A DNA stretch of 64,000 nt from Paenibacillus tundrae (GCF_036884255.1 NZ_CP145605.1:2604001-2668000); one strand, 5' to 3'; positions 49,497 through 58,860 are shown, counted from the stretch's first letter. Numbers and translations: made by a program. The notes: a model not told the origin generated them from the letters alone.

Positions 49497-49685
49497 TCAA
49501 TCTTTTTTATCAATTTGTTCATTTTTGGAATTCTTTTTGGGGTGAGCTATATTGTCTACAATGTCCCCAACAGCATTCTCGATCATGTCCGTTGGCCCCG
49601 GATTATCTTGGTCTGGGTGTAAGATGGTGTTTACACCAGGTTTGAGATTGTTATTCGTTTTATCTTTTTTTGACTCACTCATCAT
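49497..49685 (-). CDS. Small hydrophilic protein of unknown function
   Basis: 62 residues, minus strand: NLKPGVNTILHPDQDNPGPT and MIENAVGDIVDNIAHPKKNS. Hydrophilic, likely disordered in part. Start ATG 49685 (or 49682) with GAAGGAGG upstream. A longer frame from 49733 has its ribosome site inside and is rejected. Confidence 0.7.
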   Translation of the reverse strand: MMSESKKDKTNNNLKPGVNTILHPDQDNPGPTDMIENAVGDIVDNIAHPKKNSKNEQIDKKD

Positions 49686-49767
49686 TTGTTCCTCCTTCTG
49701 ATATGAAGTACAAGGTATACCTAACATCTGCAATTGTTGTAATCTATATGTAAACGATTAACCAATT

Positions 49768-49783
49768 CGTTTCATTTGAAACG
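49768..49783 (+). promoter_or_regulatory. Palindromic operator candidate upstream of the FAD oxidase gene
   Basis: CGTTTCATTTGAAACG: 7-bp perfect arms with a TT centre. It lies 26 bp before the GTG start at 49809. Probably an operator; binding protein unknown. Confidence 0.5.
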
Positions 49784-49808
49784 TGGTAAACGGAGGGATC
49801 GAGTGTAA

Positions 49809-51350
49809 GTGGTCAAAAAAGGTATGATACTCCTATTACTGGCGATGTTATGTATTTGGTCTTACTGGAGAACGAGTGGAAGTGATCAAGACCCTTATCT
49901 AATCACTGATTATAGTCGTCTGCATCCTGTAAAGGTGGAGCGTATTGTACCAGGACAAGAGGAAGAGCAGCTAATTCAGCTACTACAGGACGCCAAAAGG
50001 CATAATCTGACCGTATCGATTGCTGGACAACGACATAGTCAGGGAGGCCATACTTACTACGAGGATGGAATTGTTATTGATATGACATCGTATAATCGGG
50101 TGCTTGAGATTCTGCCTGATGCGAAGAAAATGACAGTACAGGCGGGAGCTACCTGGGCGGATGTACAACGGGCGATTAATCCCTATGGGCTATCTGTGAA
50201 AAGTATGCAGTCCCAAAACATATTTACGGTGGGTGGCTCGATTAGTGTAAATGCACATGGACGTGAACTTCGTAATGGAACATTGATGGAGAGTGTTGAA
50301 TCCTTTCGGTTGTTAACAGCAGATGGCCAGATTCGCGAAGTCAGTCGTACGCATAATGAAGAACTCTTCTCTTTGGCCTTAGGTGGATATGGGTTATTTG
50401 GTGTAATTCTAAACGTCACGTTAACGTTAACTGATGATGAATTGTACCGTTTGACCACAGATCAGGTTCTCGTTGAAGATTATCCGGCGTATTTCCGTAA
50501 AGATATCTTAGGGGATTCGAGTATGCGGATGCATCTGGCACGCATTTCGTTGATACCGGGTGAAGGCTATTTTCAGAATATGTATGCCATCAATTACGCT
50601 TTAGATTCTGAAGGTGACTTGAATGATTACAATCATCTTGCCAAGCGAGAGCAGGGTGTATTACCAGCCAAAGTCCTGTTTAATCTAAACCGAGAATTTC
50701 CGTGGGCAAAGGACTGGTTCTGGCAATTACAGCAACGATATTTTGAGTCTCAGGATGGTCAGCGGATCAGCCGCAATAATGCCATGGCATCTCCGTCCGC
50801 ATTTATGGAGTATCATCAGCCTGGAAGTAATGACCTGCTTCAAGAATATTTTATCCCGATTGATGAATTTCCGGCCTTTGTGCAAGAGATGGGGAAGATT
50901 GTAACCGAACAAGAATTAGACTTGCTCAATATAACGGTACGTTACGTGAAACAGGATGAAGAGGCTATGCTCTCGTATGCGACACAGGATATGTTTGGTC
51001 TGGTCTGTCTTTTTCACGCTTCATTATCGGAGGAAGAACAGACTACGTTCAAATCTGGTCTTCAGCGGATCATTGATGCAGCTATTGCGCACAACGGTAC
51101 ATATTATTTGCCTTACGAGGCTTATGCCACGTCAGAACAATTCGAACAAGCCTATAAGCATAAGCAGGCTTTTTTTGCGGCCAAAGAACGATATGATCCT
51201 GAGCATCGGTTTATGAATTATTTTATGGAGCAGTATGGGGGGAACGTAAATGAGTATTCAATGGCTTGTTCGCTCACAGAGCATCGTCACCTTGGCATCA
51301 GGCATGATCTACCCGTATTATTTGCTTTTTCTCAAAAATCTAGGCAATAG
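49809..51350 (+). CDS. Membrane-anchored FAD-binding oxidase (VAO/ALO type)
   Basis: 513 residues. One N-terminal membrane segment (GMILLLLAMLCIWSYW), then the FAD-binding domain with VSIAGQRHSQGGHTYYEDGI (His at the covalent FAD position), WADVQRAINPYGLSVKSM, FTVGGSISVNAHGRELRNGT and GGYGLFGVILNVTL. C-terminal ALO-like substrate domain, ending near FMNYFMEQYGGN. The frame continues about 33 residues past that point, over the start of the next gene, so the true C-terminus may once have been earlier. GTG start with CGGAGGG upstream. Confidence 0.88.
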   Translation: MVKKGMILLLLAMLCIWSYWRTSGSDQDPYLITDYSRLHPVKVERIVPGQEEEQLIQLLQDAKRHNLTVSIAGQRHSQGGHTYYEDGIVIDMTSYNRVLEILPDAKKMTVQAGATWADVQRAINPYGLSVKSMQSQNIFTVGGSISVNAHGRELRNGTLMESVESFRLLTADGQIREVSRTHNEELFSLALGGYGLFGVILNVTLTLTDDELYRLTTDQVLVEDYPAYFRKDILGDSSMRMHLARISLIPGEGYFQNMYAINYALDSEGDLNDYNHLAKREQGVLPAKVLFNLNREFPWAKDWFWQLQQRYFESQDGQRISRNNAMASPSAFMEYHQPGSNDLLQEYFIPIDEFPAFVQEMGKIVTEQELDLLNITVRYVKQDEEAMLSYATQDMFGLVCLFHASLSEEEQTTFKSGLQRIIDAAIAHNGTYYLPYEAYATSEQFEQAYKHKQAFFAAKERYDPEHRFMNYFMEQYGGNVNEYSMACSLTEHRHLGIRHDLPVLFAFSQKSRQ

Positions 51351-51795
51351 CTTCTCGAAATACGGTTTAGCCTTTGCCGTTTTTACGATCAGTTCCGCTG
51401 CTGCTTCCCAATGGCTCGCACCTCGTCTAGATCAACATGCGAAGCAATGGCTTATTGTCAGTTCACTAGGCATGGCGGTCGCCATGATCGCTTTTCCATG
51501 GGTCTTGTCGTATATATGGGTATTGATATTACAGATGGTCATGGGCTTGTGTAATGCAATGCAACGTATGAGTGAGCGTACATTACTAGCGGATCATACC
51601 TTACCGGGTCAGCGTGGACAGGCTATGGGGAACTATCATTTTTGGACATCGGCGGCTTCAGGCTTTGCTGTCATTTTGGGAGGCGTGCTGATTGATTGGC
51701 TCACGATTGATGTACTATTTTATCTGAGCGCAGCATTATACGTAGGTGGGGCATGGGCTGTGGGGAGATCCACATCCTCCGTGGAAACGAAGTGA
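51250..51795 (+). CDS. Half-size MFS-type transporter
   Basis: 181 residues with about six hydrophobic helices (SQSIVTLASGMIYPYYLLFL, ISSAAASQWLAPRL, YIWVLILQMVMGLCNAMQRM, AVILGGVLIDWLTIDVLFYL). It resembles one half of a 12-helix major facilitator. It starts with ATG 51250 (GGGGGGAA upstream) and overlaps the FAD oxidase frame by 101 bp. It could be a true half-transporter or the N-terminal piece of a gene that has lost its second half. Confidence 0.75.
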   Translation: MSIQWLVRSQSIVTLASGMIYPYYLLFLKNLGNSFSKYGLAFAVFTISSAAASQWLAPRLDQHAKQWLIVSSLGMAVAMIAFPWVLSYIWVLILQMVMGLCNAMQRMSERTLLADHTLPGQRGQAMGNYHFWTSAASGFAVILGGVLIDWLTIDVLFYLSAALYVGGAWAVGRSTSSVETK

Positions 51796-51891
51796 TGGTA
51801 AAAAGTAGCACGTAGCACTGGCTGATTAATCTTTGAGCAGAGGTTTATATTATAAGTAGTTATATTAATCACACTCAAGGAGGAATTCCGA

Positions 51892-52236
51892 ATGACTGAA
51901 AACAACCATGTTATTCATAAAGATGGGCAGGTCGCTACAGAACAAGTAGAAGGTGCAATCAACAAAATTCCTTCCGAACAGAGGGATAACATTTTAGAAA
52001 ACTTTGATGCCTTTAAGGAATACCTTGGAAAACGTATTGCCGTTGGAGAGTCCATCGGACTGGGTGAAGAACAAATGGCCAAAATCGCTGAGAAAGTAGC
52101 CGATTATCTGGCTGCGAAGGAAGAGCCCCGCAACCGGGAAGAGAAATTGCTGCAGGAGCTATGGAATGTGGGTAAGGAAGAAGAACGTCATTTGCTTGCT
52201 CATATGCTCGTCCGCTTAGCGCAGCATGCACAATAG
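51892..52236 (+). CDS. DUF3243 family protein
   Basis: 114 residues: ENFDAFKEYLGKRIAVGESI, GLGEEQMAKIAEKVADYLAA and ELWNVGKEEERHLLAHMLVR, matching DUF3243, a small cytosolic protein of Bacilli. An N-terminal extension of 40 residues precedes the domain. ATG has AAGGAGG upstream. Closed by a strong terminator. Confidence 0.92.
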   Translation: MTENNHVIHKDGQVATEQVEGAINKIPSEQRDNILENFDAFKEYLGKRIAVGESIGLGEEQMAKIAEKVADYLAAKEEPRNREEKLLQELWNVGKEEERHLLAHMLVRLAQHAQ

Positions 52237-52250
52237 TCGATAACAATAGA

Positions 52251-52280
52251 GACCTTGGATGAGAACATCCAAGGTCTTTC
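52251..52280 (+). terminator. Terminator after the DUF3243 gene
   Basis: GACCTTGGATG (52251-52261) pairs perfectly with CATCCAAGGTC (52266-52276), loop AGAA, followed by TTTC. Confidence 0.8.
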
Positions 52281-52508
52281 ATTATTCTGACTTCATTACC
52301 GTTCTCAGTATTGTCCGTTCGTTATCGTAACTAAGGAGAGCAGTGGTAACGTTCATTGTAACTATTTTTCATCTGGTTGATACTTTTGCAATATCGACTT
52401 CACGTATGATATAGAAAGTTAGAATCAACCGATTAACTCATGTAGCGTTTGAGATGGAAGGCTTACGGTTAAGGAATAGTAACGTTCATATAAGGAGAGA
52501 TGCTGCCT

Positions 52509-53075
52509 ATGAAGAACGCGGCGAAACAATGGAAACTACGAATGCTGGGTATTGCGGTTGCGGTGCTGGGCATGATTGTGATTGCTACATATGTATTAAC
52601 ACCTGCTAACGCAGAGGAGAATGCAACTGCTACTCCGGCTGCTGCCAAGCAAGTTCAGGCTAACAATTCTGAGATGTTTACAGCATATGTAGACGATCTA
52701 CAGCAGGAGAACGGCAAACTGTATCTTGTGGTCGATAAAATTGGCTGGTATCAAGGTGAAGAAGCAGATAAAGTGTTTGAACAACGCAATCCGAACTCGG
52801 GTCTAGACGGTGCTCCGGATGGGTATTATATCGTCAATGATAATGAGGAGCAGGAGAAGTTTGAAGTGAGTGCAGATGCTGAGGTATTGATGCAACTGTA
52901 TGATCGGGATGGAACAATTCAGGGTGCTGACATTCAATGGAATGAGCCAATTGAACTGAGTAAATTCGAAGCTCTGTATGATAAAAAAGATATTTTGGAT
53001 CTTGCTGTATTTCCATATCACCTGACGGTGCAAGACGGCAAAGTGGTGAAAATTGTTCAACAGTATATTCCTTAA
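52509..53075 (+). CDS. Secreted protein of unknown function
   Basis: 188 residues. A signal peptide (residues about 1-35, LGIAVAVLGMIVIATYVLTP, then ANAEE) is cleaved after ANA. The mature part has TAYVDDLQQENGKLYLVVDK, GYYIVNDNEEQEKFEVSADA and IQGADIQWNEPIELSKFEAL. No family recognised. ATG 52509 has AAGGAGA upstream. Closed by a terminator. Confidence 0.8.
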   Translation: MKNAAKQWKLRMLGIAVAVLGMIVIATYVLTPANAEENATATPAAAKQVQANNSEMFTAYVDDLQQENGKLYLVVDKIGWYQGEEADKVFEQRNPNSGLDGAPDGYYIVNDNEEQEKFEVSADAEVLMQLYDRDGTIQGADIQWNEPIELSKFEALYDKKDILDLAVFPYHLTVQDGKVVKIVQQYIP

Positions 53076-53093
53076 AGGTAAAGGACAAGATTG

Positions 53094-53137
53094 AAGCATT
53101 CCTTCCGTTCGACAAGAGCGGTTAGGAATGCTTTTTT
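53094..53137 (+). terminator. Terminator after the secreted protein gene
   Basis: AAGCATTCC (53094-53102) pairs with GGAATGCTT (53125-53133). A smaller CCG/CGG pair lies inside. It is followed by TTTTT. Confidence 0.8.
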
Positions 53138-53311
53138 GGTTGGAACCATTCTAAAATACCTTCAGCTACTTCCAAGTCGTTACAAAATCAATGATAAATA
53201 CGCAATAAAATGGATTCAGTTATGACAAATAATCGAAGAAGATTGTAATTCATTGTAGGTACAGTTATCATTAGAAGAATGGTTTTTTTACATATTTTCA
53301 GGGGGATGGTC

Positions 53312-54169
53312 ATGCTTAAAGACATGATTGCTTTAACAAAACCAGGATTGCTGCGGTTGAATGTATTTGCGGTAGCCGTAGGCTTCTGGGTCGCTTCAAA
53401 GTGGGATATTTCTTGGTTATCCTTGTTCATGGTCGTGATTGGATCTACATTGGTCATTGCCTCAGCTTGTGTTATTAATAACTATTGGGATCGAGAACTT
53501 GATCAGAAGATGGAACGGACGAAGAAGCGGATTGAGTATATCAATCATCTGAGGCCGGCATTTGTGCTCTGGTACGGAATTGTACTTGGTGTCGCAGGGT
53601 TCATTGTATTGTATATTATGGTTAATCCGTTGTCGGCATGGCTCGGCCTGGGTGGATGGTTTGCTTACATTGCGATCTATACCATCTGGCTGAAACGCAG
53701 CTCGACCTGGAGTACATCCCTTGGGGGAATCGCAGGTGCAATGCCACCCGTCATTGGTTACTGTGCTGTTACGAATCAGATTGATATCGGTGCATGGTTG
53801 CTCTTCGCTCTGTTATTTCTCTGGCAGCCGCCCCATTTCTGGTCACTTGGCATTCGGCGGGTGGAGGAATATCGCGCGGCTGGATTCCCCTTGCTGCCTG
53901 TTGTCAAAGGGGTAAAGCGCACGAAGCTACAGATGATTCCTTATGTATTGCTGCTGTTACCCTCGGTGTTTCTACTGTACTACTATAACTATGTAGGGTT
54001 GGTATTTCTGATCGTAGCTCTAGGCGGCGGACTTCTCTGGTTAATTCATACGTTGAGTGGTATTAGAACGAAGGATACAGAGAAATGGGCGAAAATCAAT
54101 TTTTTGATCTCGGTCAATTACCTGATGGTGGTATTTATCGTGATGGTGGCTAATACGACTTGGTCGTAA
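53312..54169 (+). CDS. ctaB: Heme O synthase (protoheme IX farnesyltransferase)
   Basis: 285-residue UbiA-family membrane prenyltransferase. The prenyl-diphosphate/Mg motif is INNYWDRELDQKMERTKKR, the second conserved loop has WSTSLGGIAGAMPPVIGYCA, and FLWQPPHFWSLGIRRVEEYR is the heme O synthase signature. Eight to nine membrane helices. It adds a farnesyl group to heme b for cytochrome oxidase. ATG 53312 has GGGGGA upstream. No other cytochrome oxidase gene is in the window, so it is a stand-alone copy. Confidence 0.95.
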   Translation: MLKDMIALTKPGLLRLNVFAVAVGFWVASKWDISWLSLFMVVIGSTLVIASACVINNYWDRELDQKMERTKKRIEYINHLRPAFVLWYGIVLGVAGFIVLYIMVNPLSAWLGLGGWFAYIAIYTIWLKRSSTWSTSLGGIAGAMPPVIGYCAVTNQIDIGAWLLFALLFLWQPPHFWSLGIRRVEEYRAAGFPLLPVVKGVKRTKLQMIPYVLLLLPSVFLLYYYNYVGLVFLIVALGGGLLWLIHTLSGIRTKDTEKWAKINFLISVNYLMVVFIVMVANTTWS

Positions 54170-54194
54170 CATAGATCCCAGGTGAACAACCTTT

Positions 54195-54262
54195 AAAAGC
54201 ATTCTATGGAGAATAGATGGACAACCTTTGTTGTCTTGAGATACTCCTTGGGGTGCTTTTTT
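54195..54262 (+). terminator. Probable terminator after ctaB
   Basis: AAAAGCA (54195-54201) pairs with TGCTTTT (54254-54260). It encloses GGAG/CTCC and ACAAC-CTTT-GTTGT, then TT. A large, branched structure with a T-rich end. Confidence 0.55.
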
Positions 54263-54324
54263 AGTATATGATATAATGATAAGATGTACATAAAAGGATG
54301 TTTTTGGGAGAATGGAGTATCGAG

Positions 54325-54807
54325 ATGAACGAATTACAGCAGGCTATTGCGTTAAGACAAGAGGGGAAAGCCGAAGAGGCGATTGTGTTATTAAAAATAA
54401 TAACGGATCAGGAGCCGGCTCATGCTCAGGCATGGTATCAGCTCGCATGGGCACATGACAACCTAGGGTTGGAGCGGGAAGCTGTTCCTTACTACGAAAA
54501 GGCGATACAACTCGGACTAGATAAGGAAGATCAAGCTGGTGCTATTCTTGGTTTGGGGAGTACCTATCGAACATTAGGGGAGTACACAGAGGCTGAGAAG
54601 TGGTTGGCGCAAGGGATCAAGTTATTCCCTGAACGGCGTGAATTTGAAGTGTTTTATGCCATGGTTTTATATAATCTCGGTAAACATACCGAAGCAATGC
54701 AACGTCTGCTCATCCAATTAGCAGATACGTCTAACGATACCAATATCGTTGATTATCAGAAAGCTATTCGTTACTATGCAGATCAGCTTGATCGCGTGTG
54801 GGAGTAA
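54325..54807 (+). CDS. TPR protein
   Basis: 160 residues with about three tetratricopeptide repeats: AIALRQEGKAEEAIVLLKII, AWYQLAWAHDNLGLEREAVP and LGSTYRTLGEYTEAEKWLAQ, plus a C-terminal helix pair. Adaptor for protein interactions. ATG 54325 has GGAG upstream. It precedes an ATPase gene by 24 bp. Confidence 0.9.
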   Translation: MNELQQAIALRQEGKAEEAIVLLKIITDQEPAHAQAWYQLAWAHDNLGLEREAVPYYEKAIQLGLDKEDQAGAILGLGSTYRTLGEYTEAEKWLAQGIKLFPERREFEVFYAMVLYNLGKHTEAMQRLLIQLADTSNDTNIVDYQKAIRYYADQLDRVWE

Positions 54808-54831
54808 TACTTAAATTCGGGAGGTATTCGC

Positions 54832-55572
54832 ATGCCTTTTCTTAAAAAAGTCGTAATTCGCTGGCACGATTGTCCACCGGAACAACAAAACGTGTTTCCC
54901 TATCAAATTCCCGCATTACGTCATCTTGATGAACTGGAATTCAGACATAATGTAACCTTCTTGGTGGGGGAGAATGGTTCAGGCAAATCGACACTGCTCG
55001 AAGCAATCGGCGTAAGCTGTGGTTTTAGCATTGTTGGTGGCAAGGATCTGGTTATTACGAAAGAAAAAGACGATGCCTCGTTATCAACTATTCTGAACCT
55101 GCAATGGATGCCGAGAGTTAAACAGGGGTTTTATTTTCGAGCTGAAACCTTTGATACATTTGCCAAGTATATCGATGAACTCGCTGATGATCCTGACGTT
55201 GGCAAGAGCGCATACGCGCCGTACGGGGGGAAGTCTCTGAATGTGCGATCACATGGGCAGGGATTTCTTGAATTTCTGACCAATCGTCTGAGTACAAAAG
55301 GATTATATTTATTGGATGAGCCCGAATCTGCTCTATCGCCTCAGAACCAGCTTGTCTTGTTACGGATGATCCATGAGATGGAGAGTAGTGGGTCGCAATT
55401 TATCATCGCGACGCACTCCCCTACATTAATGTCTTATCCAGGTGCTTGCATATACGAGTTCAGCGAGGAAGGGATTATGGAAGTGGCATATGAAGATACG
55501 GAGCACTTTCAACTGACCCGTGACTTTCTTAACTACCGAGAACGGTACTATAAGCAGTTGTTCGAGGACTAG
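54832..55572 (+). CDS. ABC-type ATPase (AAA_21-like)
   Basis: 246 residues. Walker A FLVGENGSGKSTLLEAIG, a signature-like region SHGQGFLEFLTNR, Walker B LYLLDEPESALSP and the His switch FIIATHSPTLMSYPG. No membrane segments. It resembles stand-alone ATPases of the SMC/RecF group rather than transporter subunits. It probably works with the TPR protein upstream, though the process is unknown. Ribosome site GGGAGG. Confidence 0.9.
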   Translation: MPFLKKVVIRWHDCPPEQQNVFPYQIPALRHLDELEFRHNVTFLVGENGSGKSTLLEAIGVSCGFSIVGGKDLVITKEKDDASLSTILNLQWMPRVKQGFYFRAETFDTFAKYIDELADDPDVGKSAYAPYGGKSLNVRSHGQGFLEFLTNRLSTKGLYLLDEPESALSPQNQLVLLRMIHEMESSGSQFIIATHSPTLMSYPGACIYEFSEEGIMEVAYEDTEHFQLTRDFLNYRERYYKQLFED

Positions 55573-55580
55573 GGCATGTC

Positions 55581-56456
55581 CTAGTTGAATTGTGGCAACC
55601 ATTCTTGTACCGTTTCGATAAACCGACGTGATGCGGGTGCAAGATTACCGAGTGAGGTACAGGCGATGCCAATGGTGCGATAAGGCTCACCTGTGATGGG
55701 AACAAGAGCGAACTCATCGGTGTGACCTTGTACCACCATTTCGGGCAGCAGGCTGATTCCAAGCCCATTTCGAACCATTGCCATGATGGCTTGATCCTCG
55801 GCTACTTCGTAGATCACGTTCAGTTTCACGGCATGCATGCGAATTAAACGTTCAATTTCGTTGTCACCGCCCCACTTCGGCAGAATGAAAGGTTGTTCCT
55901 GTAATACATCGAAACTAACAGATGTGTTGTGAGCCAGGGGATGATCTAGAGGCAGGATGCACATCATCCTGTCTTTTTGTAATGGGATCGTTTCATAGGG
56001 TGTAGTTTCACCAAGGGACAAAAATCCAAGATCAATCGCTCCACCGGCAAGCCAGCCCTCGATTTCTGCATAATCACCCTCCCATAGCTTGATCTCAATT
56101 CCGGGGTGACGCAGCCGAAATTGCGTAAGGATTCCAGGCAGCCATTGCGTTGACACACTGGCGAATGTTCCAATGCGAACGGTACCCACCTCAGCCCCTC
56201 GGATCAGGGAAATCTCTTGATTCATTAATTCTGTCCAGCGCAAAATCTCACGTGTATATCCTAGAACTCGTTCACCCTCAACTGTAATTCGAACCCCTGA
56301 CCGTCCTCGAGTCAGTAGAGGGAATCCACATTCTTTCTCAAGACTAGCGATCGCATGACTAACTGCCGATTGCGTGATATTCAGTGCTTCTGCTGCTTTG
56401 GTAAGGCTGCCATATTCCACGATGGTATTGAAAATTTCGTATTTAATTAACGACAT
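55581..56456 (-). CDS. LysR-family transcriptional regulator
   Basis: 291 residues, minus strand. The N-terminal winged HTH is KYEIFNTIVEYGSLTKAAEA, LNITQSAVSHAIASLEKECG, FPLLTRGRSGVRIT. The effector-binding domain follows. It is divergent from the EamA transporter gene, which it probably controls, with an operator candidate at 56484-56504 between them. ATG 56456 has AGAGGAA upstream; a GTG at 56462 is also in frame. Confidence 0.93.
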   Translation of the reverse strand: MSLIKYEIFNTIVEYGSLTKAAEALNITQSAVSHAIASLEKECGFPLLTRGRSGVRITVEGERVLGYTREILRWTELMNQEISLIRGAEVGTVRIGTFASVSTQWLPGILTQFRLRHPGIEIKLWEGDYAEIEGWLAGGAIDLGFLSLGETTPYETIPLQKDRMMCILPLDHPLAHNTSVSFDVLQEQPFILPKWGGDNEIERLIRMHAVKLNVIYEVAEDQAIMAMVRNGLGISLLPEMVVQGHTDEFALVPITGEPYRTIGIACTSLGNLAPASRRFIETVQEWLPQFN

Positions 56457-56483
56457 GAGCACATGATTCCTCTCATTTCAAAT

Positions 56484-56504
56484 TACATGAAATTAATTCA
56501 TGTA
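56484..56504. promoter_or_regulatory. LysR-type operator candidate
   Basis: TACATGAA-ATTAA-TTCATGTA: perfect 8-bp arms around a 5-bp centre, midway between the divergent LysR and EamA genes. Its size and position fit a LysR binding site. Confidence 0.68.
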
Positions 56505-56621
56505 TATCATTATAATTATTCATTTTAATAATGCAAAGAGATCGTTTATACTTGCCAAGGCGAATTCATTTGCACTGACAGATAAGCATATAAGATCATA
56601 CAGAATGAAGGTAGACGTAGA

Positions 56622-57569
56622 ATGAGTAGAGTTAGCACTAGACCCATTAATGGTGCGAGAAGAGCTGACATTCAGATGTTGCTTGCAACCGTTATTTGGG
56701 GATCATCGTATTTATTTATGAAATCTGGACTGGAATCGATGCAGGAATTAAATTTAGTTGCTTTCCGGTTTGCAATTGCATTTATTGCCGCCGCCGTTAT
56801 TTTTCACCGCAGGTTATTCCGAATGGATGTCGGTACACTTGTAGCAGGAGCGGTTATGGGAACAGCATTATTTGCAGCATTTGTGTTCATTACATATGGT
56901 GTTCAGCGAACAACGACATCACAGGCTGGTTTTTTGATTAGTTTAGCTGTTATTTTTGTACCGATTCTAACAACCATTATTCATAGACGTATGCCAGATA
57001 GACGTCTCATGATGAGTATCATTGTTGCCGTTACTGGGCTGGGATTGTTGACTCTTCAGCACGAGCTCAGCTTACATACAGGAGATATTCTATGTATTGT
57101 TGCAGCATTGATCTACGCGATCTACATCATGATTGCTGGTAAATTCACACCGAAGCATGATCCTTTAACGCTGGGAACGGTGCAACTAGGGGTTGCTGCT
57201 ATATGGGGGATCGCGGCAACCTTGTTGTTCGAGAGTCCTCGTCTGCCGGATTCACCTGAGTCTTGGGCGGCCATTCTAGGATTGGGTGTGTTGTGCAGCG
57301 GTATAGGTTATATATTGCAGACATTAGCACAGCGTCATGCTTCACCGACTCGGACAAGTCTAATATTCTCTTTAGAGCCGCTATTTGCCGCTGCGTTTGC
57401 TTTTAGTTTTCAAGGTGAAACCTTAACGCTACAAGGATACACGGGAGCAGCACTCATGTTGGTTGGGGTATTAATTACCGAGATCAAAGCCGTTGAACTG
57501 ATGTTCTGGCGTCGCAAGCAACCTAGTATACCCACAGAATTTGGAGAACGGGGAGCACCTGGCGTGTAG
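56622..57569 (+). CDS. EamA/DMT-family transporter
   Basis: 315 residues with ten membrane helices in two EamA repeats: the first with LLATVIWGSSYLFMKSGLES, the second with GDILCIVAALIYAIYIMIAG, ILGLGVLCSGIGYILQTLAQ and ASPTRTSLIFSLEPLFAAAF. It exports or imports a small metabolite, unknown. Likely controlled by the divergent LysR regulator. Closed by a terminator at 57597. Confidence 0.93.
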   Translation: MSRVSTRPINGARRADIQMLLATVIWGSSYLFMKSGLESMQELNLVAFRFAIAFIAAAVIFHRRLFRMDVGTLVAGAVMGTALFAAFVFITYGVQRTTTSQAGFLISLAVIFVPILTTIIHRRMPDRRLMMSIIVAVTGLGLLTLQHELSLHTGDILCIVAALIYAIYIMIAGKFTPKHDPLTLGTVQLGVAAIWGIAATLLFESPRLPDSPESWAAILGLGVLCSGIGYILQTLAQRHASPTRTSLIFSLEPLFAAAFAFSFQGETLTLQGYTGAALMLVGVLITEIKAVELMFWRRKQPSIPTEFGERGAPGV

Positions 57570-57596
57570 GATCGTATCATTAGCGATATATAAGGA

Positions 57597-57641
57597 GTGG
57601 GGAATCTTTTCGTTCAAATGAAGAGAGCCCCACTTTTTTTG
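57597..57641 (+). terminator. Terminator after the EamA gene
   Basis: AGTGGGG (57597-57603) pairs with CCCCACT (57629-57635), followed by TTTTTT. Confidence 0.78.
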
Positions 57642-57711
57642 TTTTGCATGTTCAATCTAATAATGGATTATTAAATATGCTTTTTCGAAAAAAATATTAC
57701 CCTAACAACCA

Positions 57712-57735
57712 AACAAAATAATAACTTGTTTTGTT
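57712..57735 (+). promoter_or_regulatory. Operator candidate of the LacI-family gene
   Basis: AACAAAA (57712-57718) and TTTTGTT (57729-57735) are inverted arms with a 10-bp centre (TAATAACTTG). Related GTTTTGT/ACAAAAC arms lie before the beta-mannosidase gene (58973-59006), and both share the stretch AAGTTATT. LacI-family autoregulation is therefore plausible. Confidence 0.55.
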
Positions 57736-57790
57736 GAATCTTAGTTTTTGTGCTACACTGGATGAAAATAAGGGAAAACGGGTGAGTCGT

Positions 57791-58816
57791 ATGGCTAAAA
57801 AGGTAACGATGCAGCAAATTGCCGATGCTGCCGGGGTATCGAAGTTTGCTGTCTCTCGTGCTCTAACAGGCAAGCCGGGGGTAAGTGAGTATACACGGGA
57901 GATGATTATTAAGACGGCAGCTCAATTAGGTTACTTCAAGGCTGAACCGAAACGTTATCCGATAGAACAGGCAGTGGAGCAGGATCATATTGCAGATAAC
58001 ACAGGAACCATTTTGGTGCTGTTCCCTAATATTCGATCACAGAATCGCTCTTCCCTCTACTGGGGGCCAGTTTTCGACGGTATTTCAGCTCGCTTGAATG
58101 AGAAGGGGTTAGACATATTAACCCTAACGGAACCTTCATCGGATCGGATGTTCTCTGTGCTGAATCCAGAAGCAATCAGAGGAATTATCACGGTGGGTGC
58201 AATCTCTACTTCTGTATTACTGGAGATCTATCGGTTGCGAATTCCGCTTGTGATGGTGGATCATGAGGAACCGGCGGTTCATGCAGACACTGTGTTCACG
58301 GATAATGTGAAATGTATGAGGGAACTCGTGCTTATGCTGATTGGCAAAGGGTACAGGCACTTTCAGTTTGCTGGCGAGCTGCCTGATGCAGCGAGTTTCA
58401 GAGAGCGCTGGTTTGGCTATCGTTCCGTGCTGGAAGAGATGCAGATTCAATCCAATCAGCAGCCTGGACTGCTTGGGCCAAACAATGAACATATTCGCAA
58501 AGCAATTGAAGAAATGGAGATTGAAGATCTTCCCGAGGTCTTTGTCTGTGCCAATGATTTTACAGCTGTGGTCGTGCTACGTGCCCTTAAGAATAGAGGG
58601 ATTGATGTCCCAGAACGCTGCTCTGTTACTGGCTTTGACAATACAAGGGCTGAGGAGCCAATAATGGCTTCTATCCATATTGATAAGGAGCATCTGGGTA
58701 AGAGAGCGGTTGATCATTTATTATGGCGGATTGAACACCCTGATCAGCCTTTTGAGCGCAAGTTAATTTACTCAGAGTTAGTTGTACGTGATATGCATCA
58801 GACGAAACTACTGTAG
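57791..58816 (+). CDS. LacI-family transcriptional regulator
   Basis: 341 residues. N-terminal HTH: VTMQQIADAAGVSKFAVSRA with LTGKPGVSEYT (hinge follows), then a periplasmic-binding-type effector domain with ILVLFPNIRSQNRSSLYWGP, GIITVGAISTSVLLEIYRLR and VTGFDNTRAEEPIMASIHID. Likely repressor of the beta-mannosidase gene that follows it, on the basis of adjacency and similar operators. The start is ATG 57791; an upstream frame start at 57731 has no ribosome site. Confidence 0.93.
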   Translation: MAKKVTMQQIADAAGVSKFAVSRALTGKPGVSEYTREMIIKTAAQLGYFKAEPKRYPIEQAVEQDHIADNTGTILVLFPNIRSQNRSSLYWGPVFDGISARLNEKGLDILTLTEPSSDRMFSVLNPEAIRGIITVGAISTSVLLEIYRLRIPLVMVDHEEPAVHADTVFTDNVKCMRELVLMLIGKGYRHFQFAGELPDAASFRERWFGYRSVLEEMQIQSNQQPGLLGPNNEHIRKAIEEMEIEDLPEVFVCANDFTAVVVLRALKNRGIDVPERCSVTGFDNTRAEEPIMASIHIDKEHLGKRAVDHLLWRIEHPDQPFERKLIYSELVVRDMHQTKLL

Positions 58817-58860
58817 AATAAGCGCATAGGCTTTACAGCATAAATGAACAGAAGTTCCAC

